In this document: positions 36,601 through 48,576 of the stretch, piece after piece | Numbering within the stretch: the stretch's first letter is position 1 | Layout: each line of letters begins with the position of its first letter | NCBI GenBank assembly: GCA_950295325.1 | Contig: OX485808.1 | Span: 26,310,527-26,374,526, forward strand | DNA: 64,000 bases | Direction: 5' to 3' | Source: Polytrichum commune | Taxonomy: Eukaryota; Streptophyta; Polytrichopsida; Polytrichales; Polytrichaceae | The notes under the pieces: generated by a model | The model's database searches: none | The model's input: only the letters and a program-made list of their open reading frames with translations | What the model was told of the DNA's origin: nothing | Translations under genes and position numbers: made by a program

Positions 36601-38085
36601 TTACCACACAAGAAGGAATGGTTGTGTCACACTCAAATGGACCTTTCAAATTTTCATAATATGGCATTTCTTTGTTACAAAATATACTGGATGTCAAAAA
36701 CTAATATGAACATCTTAAAGAAATGCTAGGAAATGAATTTCTACACACTGAAGTGTAACCTCTACAACCTAATTTATAAGTTCATGGTTAAAAGTTCATG
36801 TAGTATAGCAAGACTCTACGCATTGTTGTAGATAAACTCATCATCTTCCTCATTTGCATGCAATTTCTTAAAAACAAACAAATTATACATATATTTACAA
36901 ACAACAATTGGTTGTTTCCCACCACTTGTGGAGTTGTGCATCTTTAAAAAATGATGCGCATAAGCATTTAGGGTACTTAGTGATCTGTCAGATGCTAACA
37001 CTTTAGCAAGGTAGCATTGTTGTAGTTAAAGACAACATAGATCATGCCATCCAAGGGAAGAACCAAGCCTTTATCTATGTAAAACCTAGTTAAAATGTTT
37101 GTTCTCCCAAATGAGTCAATATGATGTCAAGATGTACTTAAGGATTACGTAAGAAGCTAAAGCTCTTTCCGAATAGTACATTTAATAAAAAAAATCACCT
37201 TCAATTTTCACTCACAAACATAAAAAACAATTATCGTTAGCCCTCCCAAGCTATGGAACAACTAGGTGGAAATTAGAAAACAACACGAGTTAGGTTAGGA
37301 AGTACAATTTATTCAAATTTAAAATAGTGTTTATAAAGTTGAAGTGATAGTATGTCAGCGAAACCCCATAACATGATTGTATGTAATATGAGAGTTTACA
37401 AATGTGGCATGCCATGACATTAAATCCATCTTTTCTCTAATGCATAGTGTGCACAATGCATTTGGTAGGTTCAATGGAGATGGATGCTAATTGGTGATAT
37501 ACCGTAGCACCATAGCTGGTCCATGCAAAAATAATTCCCAAAAACAAATATGTGAAAAACCAAAAATTATGAGCCTAGTTAAATGAATAAGTGGAAAATT
37601 TTATTAGGAAAAGAAAAACGAATGTTGTTGGACCTTACCGAAAAAAAAAACTTTTGTTTTAATCATAGGGCAAACAAAATTTCCAAAATCATAATTGTAG
37701 CTTAAGAACCTTATTTTTCAGAAATAATAAATATTTGTTTCGAGGTGCACGAACCAACTATGGTGCTTCGGTAGTGTTAGTTTTCATCGAACTTTGAAGT
37801 ATCCAATGAGCCCATGCCCCATTCAAGAAGTCCCTCAATAGACACCGCTAGGGCCCTAGCATGCACCATTTTGCTCCTAAATTAGACCTCAAAAAAGCAA
37901 ATACTTGTCAACAAACTCCCAAAAGATATAAAAATAAAATATAAGTACTTCAAATTATGTGTTTATTTTCATCTTCTCATCATGACAATAGGCATCGAAG
38001 ACAAAATCCATAAAAGTATGGAAATCCCACTTTTCATGTATTTTGTTGTATGAAGCTCTTCCACTAGAATATGGTGTGTGAATGG
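33607..38085. other. Gene-poor AT-rich intergenic region
   Basis: No supported gene. It contains a copy of repeat family C (34598-34815), a G-run at 34975-34984 and an ACATGG hexamer run at 35610-35632. Frames at 35222-35416 and 35635-35835 have no recognised domain. Confidence 0.5.
34598..34815 (+). repeat. Dispersed repeat family C
   Basis: Shares CCTAGTGTTTCCAAGTCCAA, CAGTTACATGTTGGGATCTT, AACTTCAACCGGTTATTTCT and CAAACTCAACTGGTTCATTT with 56590-56800 (same strand) and with the inverted cluster at 41028-41500. Confidence 0.75.
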
Positions 38086-38262
38086 CCTACATGGAAACTA
38101 ACCCTTACGCCACCCTAGTTCCAACTTCAATTGTTGTCATCTACGGCAATGTTGCAGTCACACTTCAAGTCATCAAAATTGGAGTTGCATTGCAAACTAT
38201 AGTTTTATGAGTTGGTGGTCAATTCGAGTAATTGATGAATTGAGAGTGTGAGGGAGAATAAC
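38086..38262 (+). repeat. Dispersed repeat family E, copy 1
   Basis: Shares CCACCCTAGTTCCAACT, TGTTGTCATCTACGG, CAAGTCATCA-AATTGGAGTTGCA and CGAGTAATTGATGAATTG with 42447-42622. Confidence 0.75.
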
Positions 38263-40342
38263 AATGTGCATTACATTAAATTCTAACTTTGAAACTTATT
38301 GAAGCATTTTTAATTTGTTCACAAACACAAGATGGTAGCCAACCTACAAACCCACAACAAAAAATGTTAATTTAAAAAAAAAATCAAACAAACCTTACCT
38401 TTTCATAAATTCAATAATTCCACCTTCAATCTTCTCTGAACTCTAAACCTCATAAGTACCAACTCATCGAAACCATAAAGTTTGCACTTTTTAAGTAGAC
38501 AATGATAATGTGCATTACAATCTATTTTGAAACACAACATAGATATTGTTCAAAAATAGCATAGCCACAAAATCATACATTCAACAATTTTTCCAAGTAG
38601 ACAATGACAATATGTATGACAAATTTTGAATGTGCTAAATTCCACATAACTTCAAAGTACACAATAGAAATATTCTTAAAAGTACGTACTTTCAAACTTC
38701 CTATGCTTGATGTCTTGAATGCAAAGCTTATTATCTTTTGGCCTAGAATTCACTCCTTCAAAAGTAAAACAATCCATTGAATATCCATCACAAGTTTAAA
38801 ATGTTCTAAGAAACTCATTGTTGAGAATGGTTGCTAACTTGCACACCCACAAAACCATACATAAAAAAAATCTTGAAAAGTATACAATGACAATGTGTAT
38901 ATATATAACTACATAGCTTCAAACTCTCAAACTCTCAATTCTTCACTTCAAAATTCACACTCATGTTTTCACTTCAAAGCTCACATTTTTTTTTTCTTTC
39001 ATGATTGAACTTCTTCAAAAATCTAATCATTCATTGAATATGCATCACAAGTTTAAAATGTGATGATAAACTCAACAGTTGGTCACTTGCACAACCTACA
39101 ACCACACATTCAATTTTACCTTGAAGTACACAAAAAATATGCATGACAAGAATTGAGTGTGCTTAGGAACTATTTAGGCCAACATAATTTATGTTTGAAT
39201 ACCGTGCGATTTAGAATTTAACCATGAAAAGCAAGATCTATCAACCTTGACTGCTCTTTGTATTGGATAATGTTAAGATTTAACGTCAATGGTGTGATCT
39301 TTGCATCTTATCCTTTGATTATAAATAATTGTTTTATTTTTACTAATCCTTTAGCCATATGAAAATAATGTCACACCCATGAAGATTAATTCATTGATAT
39401 CTTTGACAACATAAACATAATTGTGCAACAAATTGAAGAACTTATCCTCAAAATCGTAATTATGATTCTTAAGACCTAGTAATCTTTTGCACTCAAAGCC
39501 AACACTATCCGTACATGTACTGCACAACACCATAAAGGAGCCATAGTTTGCAAACTTTTGCATGACTCTTGAAAATGTTGGTGAAGTTACCGTTGTTTCA
39601 AGATTTTTAAAATACTTCTACTTCTCCTATTGGTTGCACAACATATAAACAATGCATGTTAAATTTGCAAAGCAATAGTGTTGCTTGCAGAAATTTCAAA
39701 CTTGATTAACTACATGAATATAGAAAATATATTAAACTAGAGAACTATTCAAGAGGGAAGGAGATGAATGTGCAAGAAAGAAAGGATCGGAGCATCCAAG
39801 AACAATACTCTCCATTGACAGTCAGTAACTTATCCACGAGATTCTTAAAACATGAGAGATCAATGCACAAAGTCAATCAAACTACACTTCTCTTCATAGC
39901 TAAATTATACAAATACATATTTTCCTCCTACATCAGCTCATTCCTTCTGAAGTTTTGATTCAATGAAACATAAGAAATGGTTTTGGTTCATGCATGACAA
40001 ATGATGCCCATGTGTATCTACCTTTTGCACATTGTAAAAATCTCGATGAGGAGCACTAGTTTGCGCCAAAAACTCACGGTCTGCATTTAGCTTAAGTTGA
40101 AGGCAAAAAAATTGCAGCAATAGAAAAGACACAAATTACCAATTTTTGGCAAATTTAACAAGGTTGTTTTTTACTAGCAATGAAAGGGACAAGCTTTGCA
40201 CTTCCTTCAGGATGTTCACTTTCTTATAACCTGGTACAACAAACGAGACAAATGAGCAAAATACACACACAAAGGGTATTTAATATACCGCGTTCGTTAT
40301 AACTTCAACTTCCCCCTCGGTAACCTCGAATTGCTTTCAAAG
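38263..40342. other. Gene-poor AT-rich region with local tandem repeats
   Basis: Between about 38480 and 39150 related phrases recur: CAATGA(T/C)AATGTG.ATTACAA, CATCACAAGTTTAAAATGT (38790 and 39047) and ACTTGCACA(C/A)CC. This implies an old ~260-bp tandem duplication. No gene is supported. Confidence 0.5.
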
Positions 40343-40880
40343 ACACTCGTTGCAACTGACAGGATATCCTCCACCGTTCAGATTACTGCAATGTACGAGG
40401 AAATCCATAAAGATAATTTTCTAAAGACAATCAAACCAAGTTAGACGAAGTCAAATGTGCAGAAAATCAAGTACTCATACTGAGAATGGCTCCATGTATA
40501 GTAAATCTAGAACAACAATACTTCCATTACGAATTTCCAAATTACAAATGCCTTCAAGCAAACACCTGTACATTCCAGTTTGTAGAGCACTTCACGCTTC
40601 ATTATAAATTTCCCCTTGATCAACTGACAGATTACCTCCACTGCTCACATTACTACACAGTGTGAGGAGATTGACAAAGATGAACTTCTTCTAAAGACGA
40701 TCAAACCTCAGGCAAAGTCAAATGCGCAACAAATCTAGTACTCGCATTGAGAATGGTTCCAACTATACTAGATCAAGAATAACATCAATTCTATTACATC
40801 TTTCCAATATACAATTGACTTCTTGTACAATCCAGTTTCTAGAGCACTTTACGCATCATGTGCAAAACCGTGAAACTTGT
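40343..40880 (+). repeat. Two-copy ~268-bp tandem repeat
   Basis: Units share CAACTGACAG.ATA/TTACCTCCACTG, CAAAGTCAAATG(T/C)GCA, AGTACTC(A/G)(T/C)A(C/T)TGAGAATGG and CATTCCAGTTT/CAATCCAGTTT followed by AGAGCACTT(C/T)ACGC. The second unit begins near 40618. Confidence 0.7.
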
Positions 40881-41027
40881 GTCTCAATTTCTCAATTCGG
40901 CGCCAAAGGAGTAGCTAGACGGATTGCAAAAGAAGGAAAATTTGAGAAAGACAATCCACCCCAGGCTTCTTTCATGTTTCTAAGATCTGCATAGCCGAGT
41001 GTCTACCTATGAATCTATGAAATATAC

Positions 41028-41500
41028 CTGAAATCAACAAAGAAAACCTGAAAGATCACAATATGTCACCGGTTGGACTTGGCAACACTAGGATGTCGGC
41101 CAGTTATGCCCAAAAATCTCCCTAAACCCTAAACGTGGAGAACCGACCGCTAGTCACAGATGAACTAGTTGAGTTTGAGAAATAGCCAGTTGAAGTTCAA
41201 GACTTCAAGAAAATTACCTCTCATTTCAGAAGAATCTATGAAACATACCTCTATCGATAAGAAAACCTGAAAGATCACAATATGTCACCGCTTGGACTTG
41301 GAAACAGCATGACCTCTGGCTGGTTATGCACAGCAATCTTCCAGCAACTAACATAATTGTCATACCTGAAGTCAATAAATAAAGCCTGAAACATACCTCA
41401 AATCAATGAAGAAAACCTAAAAGATCACAACATGTCACCGGTTGGACTTGGAAACAGTAGGATCTCAGCTGGTTATGCCCAAAAATTGCCCCGCAACTTC
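41028..41500 (-). repeat. Family C repeat, inverted and locally triplicated
   Basis: GATCACAATATGTCACCG with TTGGACTTGG and a GGTTATGCCCA-type block recurs near 41057, 41275 and 41431. On the minus strand these read TTTCCAAGTCCAACCGGTGACAT, matching family C at 34.6 and 56.6 kb. One unit also keeps the CTTGAACTTCAACTGGCTAT block. Confidence 0.7.
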
Positions 41501-41639
41501 TTCCTCCGCAACCACAACTACAAATTCTGAGTTCAAGGGAGTTTCTGGTTATGCCCAAATTCTGAGAACATTGGTTGACTTGAGTGAGAGAACAGACATT
41601 TGTCACTGCAAGTGTATACTTTAAGGCTAGAAATGAAAG

Positions 41640-42010
41640 TGCAAGGCATTCACATGCAGTCAAGTGGGTAGCGATTGACTGCTACTACCTTCTTTTACCT
41701 CAGGTGGCATTGTTATTTAAAAGTAGTGTAAATAGTTCCAGAAAGGATAGTAGCAGACATTTTGCTAATAGAACTGTATGAGACAGGCTTGAGAAGTGGA
41801 AGGTTTCAAATGCAGTCAAGCGGATTGTGATTGAATCCCAAACTACCTCCCTCTTACCCACAAGATTCCTGCACCCCAAAATTTGGCGCTGCTACCCAAA
41901 CTTAGTGCAGTTCCGGAAGAGATAGTACCATATTTTTGTAATTCAAGAGGGCTTCAAGAGAAATTCGTAAAGGCATCTAAATGCAGTCAAAGAGGGTGGT
42001 GATTGAATCC
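41640..42010 (+). repeat. Three-copy ~165-bp tandem repeat
   Basis: ATGCAGTCAAG.GG.T.G.GATTGA recurs near 41655, 41810 and 41980. AGTTCC(A/G)GAA.G.ATAGTA blocks lie near 41730 and 41910. No coding potential. Confidence 0.65.
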
Positions 42011-42202
42011 CTCCTACCCACATTTGTCCCAGGTTATCTTCTTTGAGTTGAATTTATACATGAAAAAATCCTGAACAAATGTACTTACTCAACCTTACTG
42101 AACAAACATAGTTCATTGTTCTGCAAAGTGGACATGGAGAAAACTCACAAGCTGAGGGTGGCGCTGAAGAATCTGAGAAGGAAATGAGCGCGGGAGCTCT
42201 GT

Positions 42203-42302
42203 CCCGGGCAGAGCTTGTCGGGCAGGGCGGAGCGGGCAGCTGGTTCGGCCTGGCAGGGCAGGGCCGGGCAGGTCCGGGCAGGTCGGGCAGAGCGGACACG
42301 CG
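42203..42302 (+). repeat. GC-rich GGGCAG minisatellite
   Basis: About 100 bp of irregular GGGCAGG/GGGCAGSKC repeats in otherwise AT-rich DNA, about 900 bp upstream of the C2H2 exons. Long minus-strand frames here are a by-product of the composition. Confidence 0.75.
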
Positions 42303-42446
42303 CAGGCGTCGGCCCCATTTTGAGGGGTCGTTAGTGCCCAGGGTTTCCCACATTTAGCACAGCACAGGCAGCGGCGCAAGGAAGGAAGGAAGGAATACTT
42401 GTCTTCGGCTGAGTCCCACAGATTCCGACCATGGCGGTGGAAGTAT

Positions 42447-42622
42447 CAAGTAACTTATGCCACCCTAGTTCCAACTCCAACTGTTGTCATCTACGGAAAT
42501 TCTACGGAAATGCTGCAGTCGCACTCCAAGTCATCACAATTGGAGTTGCACTGCAAGTTGTAGTTTACGAGGCGGGGGTCATGCGAGTAATTGATGAATT
42601 GGGAGAGCGAGGGAGAGAGAGA
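42447..42622 (+). repeat. Dispersed repeat family E, copy 2
   Basis: Homologous to 38086-38262, with an 11-base local duplication (ATTCTACGGAA). An open frame at 42431-42721 runs through it but is repeat-derived, so it is not used as a coding exon. Confidence 0.75.
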
Positions 42623-43122
42623 GAGAGTCTAGAGAGGTTCCATCATTATTCGCATGCCGCTCCTCGCACTGCAAGTCGCAGCAGCCGGAGAGGTTGTGAT
42701 GAAGTATATATGATCCACTGAGGATGATGATGATGTTGATGAGTAATTTTCATTATTGTATCCGGGTGAACTGGATTCTTCAATCACCTATGTGAATTGA
42801 CTTAGAGGCTTGCCCCCTACTCGGGGAGGGGGCAGGGAGGGAGAGAGGGAGATCAGATGCTCGCCTTTGAAAGTAGGCAGATTTTATAAGGTCGTTCTAA
42901 TTCTCGTGGAGATGTCCGTCTCGAAGTCACAGATGCAAATACACTTAGACCTCGAAGATGACGAAGAAACACCATAATTCGTGCCGGTGGTAACATGCAT
43001 CGGAGTCATCTCTTCTTCCTTCTTTTTCTTTCTCCTTCTAATCAATTGTCTCAATTTCATCCGGCTATTGGGTTGAGGTGGTCCACTGAGTGTCAAGTTT
43101 GCTCATGATGCTCACCATGCAG

Positions 43123-45269
43123 ATGCGAAGAAGAGGAAGCTGAAATCAGATGACAGCGGCAGCGGCACCGACGATGAGTTGGACGCCGGGGGGGAGAAAG
43201 TGCCGGCGTCATATGAATGCCGCTTCTGCGAAATGCGCTTCGCCAAGTCGCAAGCGCTGGGCGGCCACATGAACCGCCACCGCCAAGGTAATTATACTGT
43301 TCGAATCATCTGAGAGAGCATATTAAGCCTTGCTTTGAATTGCTTATGCGTGCAGCATCGCCGAGCATTGAAATCGGCTCCAGTTTTTCGCATGCATGCA
43401 CGATATCTGCTTTTCTGCATGCGACATTGGGGTGAGGGTACATGCAATGCACCGGCGTGGGGAGTCTAGGTTTATCCTCAAGTTAATATGTTCGATGATG
43501 TATTTGCCTGTTTCTGTGGGACCAGAGAGGGAGAAGGAGCAGTACCAGCAAGCCAGGGAGCTGGTCAGCCAGATGCAGCAACAACCCAGATGGAACACGT
43601 GAGGATCACCGTAACCCCACTGCATGCATATGCGTTCATCTCGACCGACCCAATGGCTCCAAAATTCGTATAATGAGAAGCTACAGTACTTGTAGCTAAT
43701 TTGTGAAGCAATAATTCTTACTCTTTTTTTCCTTTTTTTTGTTTTCCTGCCTGCCTTCATAACATTCTTGAGTGGCCTTCGTCTCCCGGAGAAAATGGAA
43801 TGATTTTGAAGTAATGCTGCTGATGGTTCCATTTGGGCCGAACCCCTTTAACTAAATCTCGGTGGTTGATAGAAGAAGGCTTCGTGCTCGAAGTTAGCTA
43901 GACAATAATGAGGTCGGTGTCGAGACTAATGAGAGGTTGGCTTGCCACTTGACTATGCTCGGCATCATGCATGCATGCATGCAATCAGGCACCTCAATTC
44001 TGGGATATTGATTCTTGAAGCTAGAATATGTAGAAAGGGAGCGTCCTTCCCAAGCCTTAAAGAATGTTGTGTAGTAACTGGAAGCAAGGATTTGATGGCG
44101 GTAGTTAGTTCTTGAGTGGCGGATCAGTTTAGAGCTCTGTGGAGAGCTCTGTGACAATACATGACTTTTGCAGCTGAATTACACTAACTCTCAGACTTCT
44201 TCTTTTTTCCAGACAACCTAAGAATGATTTCATTTAGGATAGACCAGTTGAATTGAATGTATCTGATGGAAGAAGGCTTTCTGTCGGATGTCCAAAGATA
44301 GGCAACAATGAGGTGTCGACTAATGAGAGCTTCCCACTTGACTACGCTCGGCATTTATGCATGTACTCAAGGAACTAGATGTTTGAAAACTTATTCTTGT
44401 ACCGAGAAGTATAGAAACAGAACGTCCTTAAAACACATGCTTAGGGAATGCTATGCATGTTTTGGCTCACGATTGCATGTGAAGTTTAGAGCCCTGTCGA
44501 GGGGGATGTGACAATACAGTCTTGCAGCTGAATGATAATACTAATTTTACTCTCAGACTTTGTTGGCTCACCATGGCATGTAAGGTTTAGCAAAGAAGGC
44601 TTTTGCAACCATTCTTCTGACATGCACTTTCCATGATCACCATACATAACTCCTTGCAGGCTACTTACGGAGAGGAATGCAACGGGTGCTGTTGCGATGG
44701 CGAGAATGGGCCAGCTTGCTCCAACTAGCGGTGGACCACCTAGGGCGGATGACACAACAGCAGGCCAATTGATCAGCTCCACGAGACTGGCCAGCTACAA
44801 CTCGACGTCAAGTCAGTCCAGCATACCCACAGCGCCTCCGAGTTCTCACTACAATGCAGATTCAGATTCCCCATTCTCCTGCAACACGCGGCTGGCAAGC
44901 TACAATAGTTCAGCTTCGAGCCAGCTTTTTCCCCAATTACTCCACCAACCTTCCACCACATTGACCTCCAATGCTGGGTCCAACATTAATGCAGGAGGGT
45001 TTTCATGGCTGGATTTCATCACACAACCTGGTGCCGCAGCAGCAAGGATCCAGGGATCCTCGCAAGCGATGCCGGTACCGATGAGTGCCATCGGAGCCTC
45101 CGACGGCACAATTGCGTTACAAGGCAGTGCCATGCGGGACGAGTTTCTGACGAGTGTGTCGCAACCTCGCCAAGACCCTGCTGCTGCCAACTATGCAGGA
45201 GGGCCAATGTTCACTAGCATGCCACGGAGCTTGGGAAGCGGTAGCTCATTCGGTCACTACGCTCTTTGA
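43123..45269 (+). CDS. JAGGED/NUBBIN-like single C2H2 zinc-finger transcription factor (first exon not found)
   Basis: Three exons join in frame: 43123-43287, 43526-43598 and 44660-45269. Exon A has a basic/acidic lead and the single plant finger YECRFCEMRFAKSQALGGHM then NRHRQ, with C-x2-C and H-x3-H plus the plant QALGGH core that contacts DNA. Exon B continues ERE-KEQYQQARELVSQ, the extension characteristic of JAGGED/NUBBIN rather than of SUPERMAN or ZAT proteins. Exon C encodes ~200 Ser-rich residues ending GSGSSFGHYAL. JAGGED-type proteins act in the nucleus in lateral-organ growth; the role here is inferred. Exon A needs an upstream exon supplying one base (phase 1), which I could not identify. 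The EAR-like LDLE frame at 42912-42977 ends in TAA before any usable donor. A family G tandem repeat fills the last intron, and diverged copies of the terminal module follow the stop. Confidence 0.85.
43870..44590 (+). repeat. Tandem duplication of repeat family G in the C2H2 intron
   Basis: Two ~360-bp units (about 43870-44220 and 44255-44590) share GAAGAAGGCTT, ACAATGAGGT, GCCACTTGACTA/CCCACTTGACTA, CTCGGCAT, TTTAGAGC(T/C)CTGT and GTGACAATACA then TTGCAGCTGAAT and CTCTCAGACTT. A third copy is in kinase intron 2. A GCAT run (43967-43983) sits in unit 1. Confidence 0.65.
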
Positions 45270-46215
45270 TCGATGGGAGTAGGAAGCTCGACCAAATCTT
45301 TTTGTTGTCAAGATATTGCATTCTCCATGCATTTGCGGCTACATGCGAGGCATTTGAAGACATTATAATAGGCTTGTTGGATGTTAGTCAATTACTTTTT
45401 TCACCGTTTCAGGCAACTCTGTAGCCAGTCCATCCTCGCACGGAGTCAGCTTTCCTACTTATTCCACCCATGGTAGCTCGTTCAGCCACAACACTGTTTG
45501 ATGATGAGCTGAAGAACCTGAATTTCCTCCCGGACCCTCAATTTTTTGTCCCCTTTTTGTATCATCTGTTTTTGTCAAGATGATGCATTCTCCGTACATT
45601 TCTTCTTGCAAGGTAATTTGAAGGCTGATGAGGCTAAGTCATTGGATGTCAGTCAATTACTTTGTTCACAATTTCAGGCAATTTTTTAGTAGTCCATCCT
45701 CGCCGGGAGCCAGCTTCCACCGCATTGAGCAGTTGCAATGCTGAGTCGATCCAATGCAGGGTTGTCATGGCTGGAAGTGGTAGCTCGTTCGGCCACTACA
45801 CGCTTTCATCGATGAGCCGAGGAAAATTTGTCAACATATTGCATTCTCCATGCAGTTTTGGCTATATGCAAGGTAATGTGAAGGCTTCAGAGGCTAAGTT
45901 GTTGGATATCAGGCAATTAATTTGTTCACATTTCAGACATCTTTGTATGCAGATGGATCAGAACCCTCCTTTTTGGAATCTGAATGCTTACATATGAATC
46001 ACCTTAAAAAACCATCCAATAGTACCATTGAAATCCATAACACGGGAAAATTTACACCTCCCCCTCCTCCTCCCACGAAAACTTTTTCAATCGATCAATT
46101 TTGTCAAGATATTGCATTCCCCATTTTGCGGCTGCATGCAAGCCTTGAACGCCGAGGCTTGTTGGATGTCAGTTGTTTTGTTCACCATTTCAGGCACCTT
46201 TGCGTTCCTGCGGAT
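45231..46215 (+). repeat. Tandem copies of the terminal exon-intron module of the C2H2 gene
   Basis: Four diverged units. Each has a GSSF-H coding motif and/or TTTTGTCAAGATATTGCATTC, then a donor-like TGCAAG/GTAAT in units 2 and 3, then TTGGATGTCAGTCAATTACT and TTGTTCAC-ATTTCAG/GCA. GSSF motifs lie at about 45237, 45475 and 45778. After the acceptors near 45414 and 45676, frames stay open in the same phase and reach HGSSFSHNTV-stop and GSGSSFGHYTL. They could be alternative terminal exons or relics. Confidence 0.6.
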
Positions 46216-47008
46216 CAGAAACTAGTACTGCCTATGTGGAATTTGAATGTTTGCACTCTAATAATCAGCATAAGAAGATATAAAAGTATCCAACATTCAC
46301 TACCACCCAAATCCACAGTAAGTAAAACCCCACATCCATCTGATACCGATCTACGGATGTAGATATTTGATCAGAACGCACATGGGTTTGGTGTGTATAC
46401 TGTACATAGTTGAAATTCTGGAGGAAATGACAAAGGGGCAAGTGCTGAAGAGGGCTCATCAGGGTCACCCCTTCATTTCCAAAGTGCTTAAAAGAGTATA
46501 CTCTCCATTGACGCATACTGTAATTCACCTGGCCGCACGCACTACCCTGAACCTAGACAGTTTCGCTCACCTTTCCCGTAATCATGCTCACATCTGCCTC
46601 CAGTATGAAATAAGCTGGAAACCTAGAAACCCTTCAATTCCCCTGTAATAACTGGTGTAATTTGCTTGCAGATGAAGTAAGAGTGTCAAGTTCCTCGCCT
46701 GGAGATGTCACTCGAAGAACATGCTTGATGAGTTCCATCTCTACAAGCTCACATGATTTGAATCAGAAGCTTATCCTGTTCCTTGTGTGCAGCTTGGTCA
46801 CTGTAACCAGTGGTTACAGCTGAGGGGCTGATCACACCGGCCAGTTCAGACACCATCTGTCAGCATCTCCAGCTCTAATAATGTGGAAAGTGGTGGACCA
46901 ACATCTACTTCTGAACATAATCCTCAACAATTTCACAGCTGGAACTAGACAGAAAGATCGGTGTGATCCGGGCATGAGTTTTTCGTTTTCTAGTTAGCGG
47001 ACAGGTTA
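46216..47008. other. Intergenic, no gene seen
   Basis: No supported gene. Frames at 46265-46528 and 46367-46648 overlap on opposite strands without recognisable domains. Confidence 0.45.
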
Positions 47009-47094
47009 GGGCGAACCAACCCGTACACTGGTTCCCTGGAGGCGAGGGTTTAGGCATCCAACAAGGAAAAATGATTGTATGGGTTGGTTCGCCC
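47009..47094. mobile_element. 86-bp miniature inverted-repeat element, copy 1
   Basis: Begins GGGCGAACCAACCC and ends with its exact inverse, GGGTTGGTTCGCCC. The interior has GTACACTGGTTCCCTGG and TTTAGGCATCCAACAAGGAA. A homologous copy is at 57010-57092. No clear target duplication is seen, so the superfamily is open. Confidence 0.7.
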
Positions 47095-48273
47095 AAATCT
47101 AACAAACAAATCTCATGGGTCAACCCTTAAAGGTCGGGTAAAGGTCCGGGGGGCAAAGGGTTGAGGTTGGCCTCTTCCATAAGCCTCTCTTTACCCCATT
47201 TCAGGCCTCTTCTAAATGTATAAGTGCAATCGGCATACATATACTAGATACGGAATTTTGAGATACACACTTTGGGGAAAATAATGTTGCAATTCTAATA
47301 TTTTTGACGCTATCTTATGGTCAAATAGTAAAAGTAAAGATATGAGGGCAACATAAGGAAACATGGTCTTTCTATATTTGGATGGAGAGATTGCCATAAA
47401 TAGGTCCAAGGTTTTTGGATTTAGAATTGTTTTATGTTCTCACTCATGTTGTTTTTTACGGAATGTCGTTTGGATTATGCTTGCAATTTAGAGGAGTCGT
47501 CAAAGTGCATTGACTTTCATTTATTTCTTCTTATTTCTTCAAGTGGGAGATTTGGTCACCAAGTGGGTTGACCCTCTCTTCCAAAAACCATCCTTGTGTT
47601 CATTCAAGGTATGGATAAGCATGAGTGGGGCCTCTCCAAATGCCACCATTACTATGTTTTCTTTATACCATTGGCAAGGGTCCCTCCCTCCTAACGTTTT
47701 TCAACCGATCATGTGCGTTGGGTGGGGCCAGGAATAGCGGTGAATCTATTTAGAATTATATTATGTTTATCCTATTAGCATAGCACTACACAAGCATATT
47801 CAAGTTTAAAAAACCAGGTGCAGCAATGTATTGATATTATTAGAATGAAACGGTTGATAGCAACTAAATAATGTTATGCTCCCCCTTTCAACTAACTTTC
47901 CATCAACCATGGGAGTTGAGCCATGAGGCCACCCAATCATGTGGCATTGCTTCCCACCCCCCGCTATCAAATTTAATATGAACTTCATTTTCCAATACAT
48001 ATTTTTGAAAGTTTACTCCCTATATAATAAAAATAACTTCAAACGCAATAGATAAAATTGTCATGTCACATATAACACTCTTGTGGCTTCAAAAGAAATT
48101 TGATCCCCGTCTTGAAAAAAAATTGCGATCCACTTGTTTTTAGGGACCTACGCTCAAAAATTGGCCCAATAACAATGTAAGAAATCACCAAATACAAAAT
48201 TACCAAACGTACCCCAAAAAAAATCACCTTTTCACTTTTTTTTCATTTGTAAACTCCAATTGCATATAACTTA
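47095..48273. other. Intergenic, dispersed repeat F near 47822-47888
   Basis: No gene supported. The GATATTATTAGAATGAAACG and ATAATGTTATGCTCCCC blocks near 47830-47888 recur, diverged, near 51090-51145. Confidence 0.45.
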
Positions 48274-48576
48274 TCATCCTAGCATTTGTCTCTCCGGGAG
48301 TGTCATTTCACAAAGCATGCACCCAATGCAAATGGCCATATTCCTGCAAGTGGGGCAACCCCATTGACGTCTCTTTCCACATACCACACACAAACGTCGT
48401 TTCTTCTCTCCTCCTTTCCATTGCATTGAATATTGGATATTGTGTGGATTTTCCACAATTGAGCCAGGCACACAAGTGCCCATTGGCTTCAATTTTTCTC
48501 CACATTCCATCAATGCCTTGTCCACCTCTTTGTTGAATTTCAAGTGCGACATTGGTTTTTTCCCACCTTTGCACAT
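48274..48576 (-). pseudogene. Relic of piggyBac-like transposase C-terminal cysteine-rich domain
   Basis: A 100-codon ATG-started frame. Residues ~57-90 read KKRRLCVVCGKRRQWGCPTC then RNMAICIGC, with C-x2-C-x6-C-x2-C followed by C-x2-C. This is the pattern of the cysteine-rich domain that ends piggyBac (DDE_Tnp_1_7) transposases. The preceding part (HLKFNKEVDKALMEC) could be the segment before that domain. No DDD catalytic core was found upstream, so this is at most a fragment. A small unrelated zinc-binding protein is the alternative. Confidence 0.45.

Noticed and set aside
42113-42379. Cys- and Pro-rich minus-strand frame
   Set aside because: Produced by the GGGCAG minisatellite rather than by selection for protein.
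42431-42721. 96-codon ATG frame upstream of the C2H2 exons as its first exon
   Set aside because: It runs through dispersed repeat family E, also found at 38.1 kb, and gives no phase-1 donor that I could support.
43967-43983. GCAT run as a regulatory RY element cluster
   Set aside because: CATGCATG is the RY core, but here it is a simple tetranucleotide run inside a repeat in an intron.
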